Assembly: GCA_965215945.1 (NCBI GenBank)
Contig: CBDCFC010000046.1
Span: forward strand, 184,936-248,935
DNA from: JAHEKD01 sp965215945
Lineage (GTDB): Bacteria; Pseudomonadota; Gammaproteobacteria; Arenicellales; JAHEKD01
Reading direction: 5' to 3'
DNA: 64,000 nt
The notes below the pieces were generated by a model. It ran no database searches. It had not been told where the DNA came from and worked only from the letters and a program-made list of their open reading frames with translations. Within the stretch, counting starts at the first letter, position 1, and every line of letters starts with the position of its first letter. Below are positions 8,877 to 17,872 of the stretch, piece after piece. A program made the translations under genes and the position numbers.

Positions 8877-9022
8877 TTCTCACCAGGATGTGAAAAGAGA
8901 TTGGGCCAAAAACCAAGCAGGACACAGTGCCATGCTTGGGTGTTTGTATATCCATTGGCAATGCTTTGCTTCATATTACTTTTTCTCATCTGTCTTGTCG
9001 GCCTGGTGAGAAATACGGGCTA
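8867..9022. repeat. 156-bp MITE-like inverted-repeat element
   Basis: Bounded by 21-bp imperfect terminal inverted repeats (8867-8887 and 9002-9022, 19/21 matching) that begin TAGCC and share the 13-bp block ATTTCTCACCAGG. It lies exactly between the SCO gene and the cytochrome b fusion: the right end supplies the SCO stop TAG and the left end supplies the ATG of the fusion gene. No transposase inside. An ATG-initiated 43-codon frame crosses it on the minus strand, but I see no family in it. Confidence 0.6.
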
Positions 9023-9900
9023 ACCTTGAGAAGATTTGAAGTGTTTTGATTCACGGTATAAGTAAATCCCTACTGAAACGACTACAAATAATCCAATCAA
9101 AATTTGAATGAATAGTGAATAATCGATTCGATAACGGCCTGTATTGGGATTATATACAGTGCAGAATATTTTTACTTTTGCGATAAAGTCAGCAATCAGA
9201 TGGTGCTCTGATGCTGGCCGGTTAAAAACCAGTTCCTTTAACGGTTCAAACTAACCAGGGCAATTCAAAGATTTCACCGTAAACCTGTTGGTAAATGCTG
9301 CCTTGTTGGTCGACTATGCTTATCTGGGTGATGTGATCGAATCCACGCGGCGAAGGGAAATAACTGAAACCTAGCTCACGGGTCAAAGTGTTGAGTGCCG
9401 ATTCTGTGCCGCTTAAAAAATTCCAATTTTCAAGATTTATATTTTGCTGGCGGGCAAATACATGCATATTCTCTGGTGTGTCTCTTTGCGTGTCAAAGCC
9501 GATGGTCACAACATTAAAACTGTCATCACCTAATGCGTCAAGCGCTGCTGTTACAGCTAATTTTAGTTGTTTGGTTGTTACCGGACAGGTTAAATGGCAG
9601 GAAGTGAATACCAGGCTAATCAATAATGGTTTGCCCTGGTAGTCACTCAGCTTGACGCTTTGTCCGTCTTGATTGATAAAGTTTAAATCACTTAACTTGT
9701 TACCAATAGCTGCCTGGGACAAATCAAGTGCTATTTTCGAGTCATATTCTTTGCTTGTTTGTGCCGTCAGTTCAGTCGGATTCACTAAAAAGCAGCTCAA
9801 CATAATACCTGTTCCAAACAAGATATCGTGGCTGCCGAACAACGCTGAGTCCGTTACTAAATAAACAACATAACAGCTCAAAACCTCTGGGGTATTTCAT
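9020..9900 (-). CDS. senC: SCO1/SenC copper chaperone of the sNOR operon, frameshifted at both ends
   Basis: Thioredoxin-fold SCO protein with the copper motif CHLTC and the distal histidine in RGFDHITQ. The core is intact (9246-9881). The normal C-terminus VEPLKELVFNRPASEH and a following C-terminal membrane helix (SLFIQILIGLFVVVSVGIYLY) are in another frame after one extra T at 9248-9250, ending at TAG 9020. At the N-terminus an ATG at 9900 joins the core if one T of the run at 9880-9883 is removed. SenC follows norS in the known norSY-senC clusters, where it is thought to load the CuA or CuB site. Confidence 0.8.
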
Positions 9901-9924
9901 TGATTGCTGGCAGTCGATAGTTGT

Positions 9925-11638
9925 CTATGACATAGGCCAGACCGAGGCTAAGTATTTCCAGTTGACGGAAAAATATATAACGAATATCACCAGAAAAAAC
10001 ATGGCCAGAACGAAGGTGCCAGGTGCTGCAAAACCCCATTTTCCGGCAGCCGCATGATCAGCCGCAGAAACAGTAAGCGGATCTGCTTTCATTAGGCGCG
10101 TCGTGGCAGTGCCGTAATCAGATTGTGAGTCAACAGGTTTGCCAAAAAATACCGATACGACGGTAATCAGTACAAAAATAGCTCCACCCAGGATCGCAAT
10201 GACACCGCTTACCCCGACCAGCCCCATTAGTGTGAATGCCGTGGCGGAATAATCAAAGCCTAATAATGAATCATTAAATGCCATGTCCCAGTGACGTCGC
10301 TCAACGCCCAGAGTACCGGCACCCATCATGACCAGGGTGAAGACCGCCATACCGCCACCAAATAAATAAGGGTTGCCATTTGGCCAAGCCGGGCAAAAAT
10401 ACTTGTCGCCGAAACAATACCGGTATCAGAAAATAAGTCAGCGACATGAATGCCAGTGTGGTGCCAAGAACAACGGTGGCATGAAAGTGACCCGGAACAT
10501 AAATTGTATTATGAATAATGATGTTGATCTGTTCGGTGCCCATCACCACACCGGATATTCCGCCAATAAATCCGAATCCCACCAAAGAAATAAACATTCC
10601 TGAAAAAACCGGATTACCCCAGGGAGCCTTGCGCAGCCATTCGAATAACCCACGTTTAAAGCCTTTGGCTCTTTGCGCGACTTCAATCGACCCGGGTACA
10701 GTCAGACCATGGATCATGCTTGCCAGAACGGCGAGATACATGGCATAGCTGGTGTTAAATATCTTCCAGGTTGAGCTGATGCCTGGATCGACTAATACGT
10801 GGTGAGCCGAGGCCAGTTGCAAAAAGAAAATATAGAGCAAAAAAGCCATACGACTGACTTTTTCGGATAATGGTCGCGCCCCAAACACAATCGCAGCAAT
10901 GGCGTACCAGACTGCAACATGCGCAGCGACGTTAATCTGCTGCGATGAATGGCCAAAGCCCCACCAGACCAAGCGGTACATAACTGCGTCAATGTGCCCG
11001 ATCAGGCCTAATGACCACAACCAAGTGGGAACTAATATGATAGCACCGGCTGAAATTGTAAAAATAGCGATAATACAAGCGGTTAAAGCACCAAAAGTAA
11101 CCAGTGGAATTGATCCTTCGTAAGTGTTTTCTTCCTTAGCAACGACTAGTGTGCCGAGAAATATAAAACAACCGATCAGCGCACCAACGGCAAAAAGAAT
11201 AAGCCCCAAATAAAAATTTGGGTTGGCCGGCATCGGCACATAAGAGGTCATCATCACCGATGAATCGCCACCTAATACCGCAAAGTTGTTAACCGCAGCT
11301 CCAATCACCATTAAGGCAAACGCCAACCAACCTAGGCGGGGCGTTGCTAGGCGGCAGCGAAGGAGTGTCGAGCAGCAAAAGTACAAAACCGCAATTTCAA
11401 AAAATATAATCCAGTACACCAGCATATTAATGCCGTGAATCGTCAATAGTTGGTAAAAGCGATCTGCCGGCAGTAGATGAATGGCAGGCCAGCGTGTTAA
11501 CGTGACCAGTAATGCGGTAATACCGCCAATCAATAGCATTACCACTGCCATCACTGCATTGGCGCGCATTAACATTTCCGCAGGTTTATGAAATTGCAGA
11601 CCTGATTCCGGACAAGTTCGAAATTGTTCCTGTGTCAT
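9925..11638 (-). CDS. norS: sNOR-type heme-copper NO reductase catalytic subunit (NorS/CoxA2-like), frameshifted
   Basis: About 570 residues when two frames (10301-11638 and 9925-10350) are joined; one extra base near 10365-10373 splits LAKWQP from YLFGGGMAV. Heme and copper ligands are all present: H68 (helix II), H230 in WGFGHSSQQ (helix VI), H279-H280 (helix VII), H384 and H386 in PGHFHATVV (helix X). The helix VI tyrosine of A- and B-type oxidases is a glutamine here, as expected for a NO reductase rather than an O2 reductase. Gene order norY-norS-senC matches the norSY-senC-orf1 cluster of ammonia oxidisers. Inner membrane; 2 NO to N2O. Confidence 0.8.
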
Positions 11639-12186
11639 TGCCCTGCCTCCGTTACGTAAATCTTACCCACCATATTATGATGACCGATACCACAAAACTC
11701 ATTGCAAATAATAGTCTGATCAATGTCTGTATCTGGGGTAATAGTTAAAACCATTTCATAGCCTGGCACGATTTGTGTGTTGATATTGACCGGTTGTAAA
11801 GAAAAACCATGCTGCCAGTCCATGGATGAAATATGAAGCCGGTAGGTCTGGTCTTTCTCCAGTTCAAGCAGCGGCCACCATGACCATAATCGGGCAACCA
11901 GATATACATCGCTGCCTGGAGGGGGATGGACGACCGGAATATTTTGCTCCGTTTCAGTACGAACGGTATATTGATCTACCATCGCCTTTGCTTTATCCAT
12001 AAAGGCGGCCGGTGTAGTGCGATAGGCTTCGTTGGAGAGATTTTGTTTGCCATAGACATGCCATAGTGGCATCATAATAAACATAATCAATGACCAGGCC
12101 AGGGCAATAAGTATCCAGGTAAACTCAACCCTGTCCAACGGTTGTTTCCACCAGACGGTTTCCGATGGTGGTTGGATTGTACTCAT
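11635..12186 (-). CDS. norY: sNOR CuA subunit (NorY/CoxB2-like)
   Basis: 183 residues, one N-terminal membrane anchor (FTWILIALAWSLIMFIMMPLW), then a cupredoxin domain. The binuclear CuA site is complete: H126 in WQHGFSLQPVN and C161-x3-C165-x3-H169-x2-M172 in CNEFCGIGHHNM. It accepts electrons from cytochrome c in the periplasm and passes them to subunit I. The stop overlaps the start of norS (4 bases), so the two are translationally coupled. An aa3-type subunit II would normally have two membrane helices; one is typical of B-type and sNOR partners. Confidence 0.88.
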   Translation of the reverse strand: MSTIQPPSETVWWKQPLDRVEFTWILIALAWSLIMFIMMPLWHVYGKQNLSNEAYRTTPAAFMDKAKAMVDQYTVRTETEQNIPVVHPPPGSDVYLVARLWSWWPLLELEKDQTYRLHISSMDWQHGFSLQPVNINTQIVPGYEMVLTITPDTDIDQTIICNEFCGIGHHNMVGKIYVTEAGQ

Positions 12187-12207
12187 GAGTCCGACTCCTT
12201 TAGATAA

Positions 12208-12369
12208 TTATTGACTGATGGGGATGGTGATAATTTCCATGATTCCCCATACAATATAAAAGACGGTCGGCATCACAATGCCAATGAATAACAGCAAAAA
12301 CGGATTGTCCAGAATTTTTTGCATTACCGGAATTCGTTCTTTTGGTGTATCGTTATCTTCCTGACTCAT
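12208..12369 (-). CDS. 53-residue single-helix membrane peptide heading the sNOR operon
   Basis: An ATG at 12369 with AGGAG five bases upstream opens a 53-codon frame: a charged N-terminus (MSQEDNDTPKERI), then a hydrophobic helix (FLLLFIGIVMPTVFYIVWGI) and TAA at 12208. It is the first gene after the DNR box, 21 bases before norY. Size and layout match the tiny extra subunits of B-type and ba3-like oxidases (subunit IIa), so a structural sNOR subunit is likely (inference). Confidence 0.75.
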   Translation of the reverse strand: MSQEDNDTPKERIPVMQKILDNPFLLLFIGIVMPTVFYIVWGIMEIITIPISQ

Positions 12370-12450
12370 AGTTGCTCCTGGTGAGAATTAAACAAAATTT
12401 TTACGCAGCTACACGCAGATTAAGGCTAGCATATTAGACACCGGCGGGAA

Positions 12451-12464
12451 TTGATGTACATCAA
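12451..12464. promoter_or_regulatory. FNR/DNR box of the sNOR operon
   Basis: TTGATGTACATCAA, a perfect TTGAT-N4-ATCAA palindrome, 82 bases upstream of the 53-residue peptide gene on the minus strand. A class II start would fall near 12416, leaving a leader of about 47 nt. The -10 there (TAGCCT) is poor. Confidence 0.88.
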
Positions 12465-12481
12465 GCTCGATGTACTATTGG

Positions 12482-12495
12482 TTGATTTATATCAA
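12482..12495. promoter_or_regulatory. FNR/DNR box of the divergent ctaA-sco-hemN-nnrS unit
   Basis: TTGATTTATATCAA, a second perfect palindrome. Read rightwards, TATAGT at 12518-12523 is exactly where the -10 of a class II promoter (box at -41.5) should be, predicting a start near 12530 and a leader of about 100 nt before the lipoprotein gene at 12630. Confidence 0.88.
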
Positions 12496-12629
12496 GTATT
12501 TGATGGGGCTTTAAAACTATAGTTTTGGGTTATATATTGGACCAATGATCTGAAGACTTATTAAGTGTTCTATCGTAAATTTCAGTTTCGAAATCCGTTA
12601 ATGATGTTAAAAAAATTATTAATAACGCA

Positions 12630-13271
12630 ATGAAAACCAGCCATGTTGTTATGATTGTGATTTGTATCACTGGGTTACTTGGTTGTGATCAACAACCTTC
12701 ATCTGCACCTGATATTCATGATGCAAAATACCAGGCTATTGATGCGGATGGAGAACCGCTTGATGGCGAGGGGCATAATGGTGTTTGCGTGCTGGATCAG
12801 TTTACCGGTTTGATGTGGCAAGTAAAATCCGACACGCCCGGACTTAATGATTGGCGCAATACTTATAGCTGGTACAATCCTGAAGAGTCCAGTGGTCCCG
12901 AACTGGATTATCGTGGCACGGCCAATGGTGGTGTGTGTCAGGGCAGTAAGTGTGACACCTGGGACTATGTCAAAGCTTTTAATAAAACAGGACTTTGCGG
13001 TTATAAAGACTGGCGGGTTCCTTCCCGGGATGCGTTGGCCTCAATTAGTGATATCAGAAAACTGCAGTCACCGCCGACAATAAATATAAAATATTTTCCT
13101 CATGCCCAGGCCGATGAATACTGGTCCAGTAATGATTATCAGTTTCAATGGGATTCCGCCTGGGTCTGGAATTACAAATACGGCCACGATCGGGTTGACT
13201 GGAAGGCTTCACCTAAATATTTACGTTTGGTTAGAGGAACAGCCTTGCAGCTAGAGCGTGTTAAAGATTAA
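12630..13271 (+). CDS. lipoprotein with Lcl/DUF1566 domain
   Basis: 213 residues. Lipoprotein signal with lipobox LLGC, so probably attached to a membrane facing the periplasm. The rest is a DUF1566 (Lcl, C-lectin-like) domain: VLDQFTGLMWQVK, a middle with paired cysteines, GYKDWRVPSRDAL, YWSSNDY and LRLVRG are typical. The function of such proteins is not established; surface or periplasmic binding is assumed. It is first in a DNR-boxed transcription unit with ctaA and sco, which is an unusual setting for this family. Confidence 0.8.
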   Translation: MKTSHVVMIVICITGLLGCDQQPSSAPDIHDAKYQAIDADGEPLDGEGHNGVCVLDQFTGLMWQVKSDTPGLNDWRNTYSWYNPEESSGPELDYRGTANGGVCQGSKCDTWDYVKAFNKTGLCGYKDWRVPSRDALASISDIRKLQSPPTINIKYFPHAQADEYWSSNDYQFQWDSAWVWNYKYGHDRVDWKASPKYLRLVRGTALQLERVKD

Positions 13272-13292
13272 ACATGACCACAACATTGCAAT

Positions 13293-14261
13293 ATGAAAAC
13301 ACTGATTAATATATCGCTATTATTAGTTATCGTGCTGGTGTCATTAAGCGCCTATATCAGGTTGGCACATTCTGGTATCGGTTGTGCCGACTGGCCGGGG
13401 TGCTATGGTCGAATCGGTGATGTAGTTGAGGTAATGCCTGATTCAGAGCAGGCCTATCAGGATATAGTTCAAAAGGCTAACCAGCCATTAGCCTGGGCCA
13501 CACCTCTGCATCGGCTTGTGGCCAGTGTGTTGGGGTTGTTAATTATTTTTTTGGCGATTGCAGCTTTACGAACCAGGCGAGCGCGCATAATTAGCCTGAG
13601 TTTACTGGGGCTAACCGTTTATCTGTCGATTTTGGGAATCCGTTCTGGTAGTTTGTACGATCCTGTCATCATCATGGGCAATCTTGTCGGCGGCTTTTTG
13701 ATGCTTGGTTTGCTGGCATGGCTAAGGTTCTCTTTTGCTAATCCAACTAATAACCCGGCCAAGTCTAGAGCGTCAAGTCTAAGCCGTTGGGCGCTAGTGG
13801 CATTGATGGTGTTATCGTTACAAATTCTGCTTGGTGGGTTGACCAGCGCAAATTTCGCGGCTACAGCCTGCCAAACTATCCCGGATTGCCATGGCTCCTG
13901 GTTGCCAGATGAATATCTGGTTAAAGCATTTGATTTGTCAAGACGGCACCAGGTCAATGAATCCGGTGTAGTGATCGGTGGTGCTGAACGAATGGCGATT
14001 CATAAATTACACCGTCTGGGTGCTATCGTATCCCTGTTATTGCTGCTGTTTGTAGGTATCACGGCCGTGCGTCATAGTTCAGCATTTGCTGTGGTTGGTT
14101 ATACGGTTATTTTGTTAGTCAGTCTGGAGTTTGCCATCGGTGTGTTCGCAGTGACCAATGCCTTACCGATTGCACTGGCGGTATTACACAACTGGTTAGC
14201 GGCTTTGTTAGTAGTGGCTTTACTATGGCTGCTAAGTATCAGCACTGGTCGGGCAACTTGA
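13293..14261 (+). CDS. ctaA: COX15/CtaA-family heme A synthase-like protein
   Basis: 322 residues, about eight membrane helices. Family marks: SAYIRLAHSGIGCADWPGCYG at the N-terminus with paired cysteines, the conserved histidine in ATPLHRLVAS, QILLGGLTSANFAATACQTIPDCHG in the second half, a second His in AIHKLHRLGA and a final VLHNWLAAL. CtaA converts heme O to heme A in the inner membrane. No ctaB (heme O synthase) lies in the window. Here it is co-directed with sco, hemN and nnrS and divergent from the sNOR operon, so it may serve maturation of that enzyme (inference). Confidence 0.87.
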   Translation: MKTLINISLLLVIVLVSLSAYIRLAHSGIGCADWPGCYGRIGDVVEVMPDSEQAYQDIVQKANQPLAWATPLHRLVASVLGLLIIFLAIAALRTRRARIISLSLLGLTVYLSILGIRSGSLYDPVIIMGNLVGGFLMLGLLAWLRFSFANPTNNPAKSRASSLSRWALVALMVLSLQILLGGLTSANFAATACQTIPDCHGSWLPDEYLVKAFDLSRRHQVNESGVVIGGAERMAIHKLHRLGAIVSLLLLLFVGITAVRHSSAFAVVGYTVILLVSLEFAIGVFAVTNALPIALAVLHNWLAALLVVALLWLLSISTGRAT

Positions 14262-14307
14262 TTGACGATTCACAACTAAAGATACATCGATTATAGTGTG
14301 GTAATGA

Positions 14308-14928
14308 ATGGTGACTAAAGTAAATCTGGCTTTAATTGGTTTGATCGTCCTGATGGTAGCAGTGTGGTTTACTATGAATCGTACAAATACAAAGACGATT
14401 ATCCAACAGGAAACCGGCTTTGTTTATTCTCCAGCAAAACAAATCGGTGATTTCAATCTCATAGATTTAAATAATACTGAAATTGACCAAAGTCGCTTTA
14501 TTGGTAAATGGTGGCTGGTTTATTTCGGTTTTACGTTTTGTCCGGATGCCTGTCCGTTGGCGTTGGGCGATATGAAAAAAATAAAAAATGAACTGGATGA
14601 GTCAAGCAAACAAAACACCGGTTTTGTTTTTATTTCCGTCGATCCTGATCGTGACACACCACAGCGGTTAAAGGAGTATGTGCAGTATTTTGACCCCGAA
14701 TTTTATGCGGCGACGGGTGAACCTGATGAATTGGAGAAATTGGCGACAAGCATGGGTGTGGTTTTTGCTGTGCCTGAAAATCCTGCCGATGAAAATTATC
14801 TTGTCGGTCATTCCAGCTTTATGTTATTGCTAAACCCGGACACGGAATTAGCGGCTGTGTTTAAAGTGCCGCACAAACCTGATGTGATAGCCGAAGGGTT
14901 TATGAAAATACAGGAATTCACTAAATAA
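14308..14928 (+). CDS. SCO1/SenC family copper chaperone (second copy)
   Basis: 206 residues with an N-terminal membrane anchor (LALIGLIVLMVAVWFTM). Thioredoxin-like domain with copper motif CPDAC and distal histidine in VGHSSFML; VDPDRDTP is a family block. It delivers copper to CuA sites or acts as a thiol reductase in the periplasm. It is intact, unlike the frameshifted copy in the sNOR operon, with which it shares only the fold, so the two are not recent duplicates. Confidence 0.92.
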   Translation: MVTKVNLALIGLIVLMVAVWFTMNRTNTKTIIQQETGFVYSPAKQIGDFNLIDLNNTEIDQSRFIGKWWLVYFGFTFCPDACPLALGDMKKIKNELDESSKQNTGFVFISVDPDRDTPQRLKEYVQYFDPEFYAATGEPDELEKLATSMGVVFAVPENPADENYLVGHSSFMLLLNPDTELAAVFKVPHKPDVIAEGFMKIQEFTK

Positions 14929-14950
14929 AATAGTACGGTTATTTTATAAA

Positions 14951-16303
14951 GTGAACTTGATTCAAAAATATAATATTCCTGGCCCTCGATATACCTCTTA
15001 TCCGACGGTGCCATATTGGGATCAAGAAAAATTTTCCATTCCCTTGTGGCACAAAAACCTTGGTTGCTCACTCAGCCAAGTTAACAACGAGCAGGGTATC
15101 AGTTTATATATTCATTTACCGTTTTGTGAATCACTCTGTACGTTTTGTGCCTGTAACAAACACATTACCCGCAATCACGATGTTGAAACGCAATATATTG
15201 GCTATTTGCTGAAGGAATGGCAGCAGATTAGATCACGAATGCCACGGCCACCTGTCATCAAGGAACTTCATCTAGGCGGTGGCACGCCGACATTTTTTAG
15301 CCCACATAATATTAAACATCTTATTAAAGAGATCACGACATCCGCTGTAGTACCTGAGCAACATGAATACAGCGTTGAAGGTCACCCTAATAACACCACA
15401 CGGGATCATCTGGAAGTATTGTTTGAATTAGGTTTTGACAGAGTGAGTTTTGGTGTGCAGGACTATGCCGCCCAAGTGCAACGGGCGATTAATCGGATTC
15501 AACCCTTCGAGCGGGTGCGGCAGGTGACTAATATGGCCCGTGAAATTGGATTCGCTTCAGTCACACATGATCTGATTTTCGGCTTACCCTTTCAAACTCT
15601 ACTCAGTATGGAAGATACCATTAACAAAACGCTGAATCTGAGGCCAGACAGGATTGCGTTTTACAGTTATGCCCATGTCCCCTGGGTCAAGGGCAGCGGA
15701 CAGAGGGCCTACAAAGAAAGCGATTTACCAAGCGAGCATAACAAGAGAAAGCTCTATGAAAGCGGCAAACAAAAGTTGCAAGACGCCGGCTATTTGGAGA
15801 TCGGAATGGATCATTTTGCTTTGCCCGAAGATCGTCTTTACAAGGCTCAGCAGGAACATCGGTTGCACAGAAATTTTATGGGTTATAGCGAAAGCCGCAC
15901 TGATGTTTTAATTGGTCTGGGACTATCTGCCATTAGTGATTGCTGGACTGCATTCGCACAGAATGAAAAGACTGTTCGTGAATACTATGCCAAGCTGGAC
16001 AGGGATAATTCGCCGATACTGCGTGGACACTTGCTCACTGCAGAGGATGTAGTAATCCGTCAACATATTCTCAACCTGATGTGCAGTTTTGAAACTCGCT
16101 GGCAAGTGCAAGATGAGCATTGCCGGGGTGAAATTTTGCAGAATTTGAAGGAATTTGAAAAAGACCAGCTGGTAGGGCTTAAACCCGAAGGTGTAAATGT
16201 AACCGATAAGGGCAGAACATTTATCCGCAATATTTGTATGGCATTTGATTTGCACATGTTTCACGATAAATCCAGTTATCAGTTATTTTCAATGACAGTA
16301 TGA
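14951..16303 (+). CDS. hemN: oxygen-independent coproporphyrinogen III dehydrogenase
   Basis: 450 residues (E. coli HemN has 457), starting at GTG. Opens with YNIPGPRYTSYPT, then the radical-SAM motif CESLCTFCACN, GGGTPTFF, EGHPNNTT, SFGVQDY and DLIFGLPFQT. It makes protoporphyrinogen IX without O2, giving heme for the nitrite and NO reductases when oxygen is low. hemN is a frequent DNR/FNR target; here it is downstream of the DNR box at 12482 in the same direction as the preceding genes. Confidence 0.95.
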   Translation: MNLIQKYNIPGPRYTSYPTVPYWDQEKFSIPLWHKNLGCSLSQVNNEQGISLYIHLPFCESLCTFCACNKHITRNHDVETQYIGYLLKEWQQIRSRMPRPPVIKELHLGGGTPTFFSPHNIKHLIKEITTSAVVPEQHEYSVEGHPNNTTRDHLEVLFELGFDRVSFGVQDYAAQVQRAINRIQPFERVRQVTNMAREIGFASVTHDLIFGLPFQTLLSMEDTINKTLNLRPDRIAFYSYAHVPWVKGSGQRAYKESDLPSEHNKRKLYESGKQKLQDAGYLEIGMDHFALPEDRLYKAQQEHRLHRNFMGYSESRTDVLIGLGLSAISDCWTAFAQNEKTVREYYAKLDRDNSPILRGHLLTAEDVVIRQHILNLMCSFETRWQVQDEHCRGEILQNLKEFEKDQLVGLKPEGVNVTDKGRTFIRNICMAFDLHMFHDKSSYQLFSMTV

Positions 16304-16316
16304 GGCTTTGCTGATC

Positions 16317-17504
16317 ATGAACTCATCCAATTCAAACGATATGGCTTTATGGCAGTCTGGATTCCGTCCGTTCTTCTTAGGGGCAGGCTGTTGGGCGGTG
16401 ATCTCCATGTTCATATGGTTTGGCCTGTTGCAGTTAAACTGGCAATTTGGTTTAAATAATCTTTCGCCCGTAATCTGGCATGCTCACGAGATGGTGTTCG
16501 GTTATGCTGTCGCTGTCGTGGCTGGTTTTCTCCTTACTGCGGTACCGACGTGGACCAATTGCCGGGCGTTTAGTGGTTTTAGACTGATTGGTGTATTCTC
16601 CTTCTGGCTTTTAGCCCGGATTACAGGTTTAATGGGTGAGGGTTCGATGTTACCTGTAACGGCCTGTCTCGACATATTATTTATTCTGGGCTTATTCGTG
16701 CTAATTAGCTGGCCGATAATCAAATCCAGACAGTATCGCCAATTCGGGATTTTGACCAAAGTATTGTTGCTAGGGGCATCAAATATCAGCTTTTACCTGG
16801 GGACGGGGGGTGTATTTGAAAATGGTATACATTATGGCTTGTATACAGGATTTTACTTAATCATTGCCCTGATTCTTACAATCGGTGGTAGGGTCATACC
16901 ATTTTTTATCCAAAGGGGTTTAAATTTGGAAAAACCACTTCAAAACCGAATCTGGGTGAATATTGCCAGTCTTGTGTTGTTTTTATTATTCTGGATTCCG
17001 GAGGTATTTTTTTCTGTTCCTCAATTAACGGCGCTAGTCGCATTGCTTTTGCTGATCGTACATAGCATCAGACTTTTTGATTGGTATGAAACGCGTATTT
17101 GGAAAAAACCGCTTCTGTGGGTGTTATATATATCTTATTCATTCATTGTTTTAGGTTTTGGACTAAAAGCCGGGCTATTGGTTAAGCTATCAGTGTCTTC
17201 TCAACTTGTTTTGCATATGTTTGCGATCGGCGGAGTAGGTTTGATGACCTGCGGAATGATGTCACGAGTTTCACTGGGCCATAGCGGCAGAAATATCCAT
17301 AAAATAAGCATTCCTATTGTGCTGGCTTTTATCGCTATTGCATCTGCGGCAGTTGTTCGGGTGTTTTTTCCATTATTCGATTCTCAGCATTATCCACTGT
17401 GGATCTCTGTATCACAGGGACTATGGATTACAGGTTTTTGCTCCTTTTTGCTTGTATTCTTTCCCATATTAACAACTTCGCGGATAGACGGTCGTTCCGG
17501 TTAA
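16317..17504 (+). CDS. nnrS: NnrS family membrane protein
   Basis: 395 residues with about 12 membrane helices. NnrS marks: WQSGFRPFFLGAG at the start, WHAHEMVFGYA, FLLTAVPTWT, GGRVIPFF, LHMFAIGGVGLMTCGMMSRVSLGHSGR. NnrS is a haem- and copper-containing protein induced with denitrification that lowers NO stress. The frame could open at TTG 16308, but the ATG at 16317 has a TGAGG upstream. It follows hemN by about 13 bases, so they are co-transcribed. Confidence 0.93.
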   Translation: MNSSNSNDMALWQSGFRPFFLGAGCWAVISMFIWFGLLQLNWQFGLNNLSPVIWHAHEMVFGYAVAVVAGFLLTAVPTWTNCRAFSGFRLIGVFSFWLLARITGLMGEGSMLPVTACLDILFILGLFVLISWPIIKSRQYRQFGILTKVLLLGASNISFYLGTGGVFENGIHYGLYTGFYLIIALILTIGGRVIPFFIQRGLNLEKPLQNRIWVNIASLVLFLLFWIPEVFFSVPQLTALVALLLLIVHSIRLFDWYETRIWKKPLLWVLYISYSFIVLGFGLKAGLLVKLSVSSQLVLHMFAIGGVGLMTCGMMSRVSLGHSGRNIHKISIPIVLAFIAIASAAVVRVFFPLFDSQHYPLWISVSQGLWITGFCSFLLVFFPILTTSRIDGRSG

Positions 17505-17529
17505 CTCGCATCTCTATCGGCAGTTTTGT

Positions 17530-17865
17530 ATGTTTAAAGTCATTATAAGTTTGTTCATGCTGGTGATTGTTTTTATGCCTCAGAAACTTGTTGTCCATGC
17601 CGCTGATTCAGATTCTATTGTTAATGAACGCATTCCCGTCACGGCCAAGCAACTTGAGTTGCATTGGAAAGTTGACTGTGAACTTACCTTGAGTGAGACA
17701 TTGACTTATTTGCAAAATGCAAATTATCATCGCCAGACTGAGCAAAAACTGTCGGCGAATTTGAAAAAATGCGAACATATCTATAATACAGTTGATTCTG
17801 TTCATTATAAGCCACTGCCAGACTATCGATCGCTATCGGGAAAACTCAGCAATCTTCATGAATGA
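17530..17865 (+). CDS. small secreted protein of unknown function
   Basis: 111 residues. N-terminal signal peptide (IISLFMLVIVFMPQKLVVHA, cleavage probably after HAA), mature part of about 86 residues with two cysteines (DCEL and KKCEH) that could form a disulfide in the periplasm. No family recognised. Last gene of the nnrS unit, convergent with nirH and separated from it by only 7 bases. Possibly an accessory of the denitrification apparatus. Confidence 0.6.
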   Translation: MFKVIISLFMLVIVFMPQKLVVHAADSDSIVNERIPVTAKQLELHWKVDCELTLSETLTYLQNANYHRQTEQKLSANLKKCEHIYNTVDSVHYKPLPDYRSLSGKLSNLHE

Positions 17866-17872
17866 AGTTTGC

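Noticed and set aside
8818..9009. 63-codon plus-strand frame
   Set aside because: It lies inside the inverted-repeat element and the antisense of the sNOR operon; no family, no Shine-Dalgarno.
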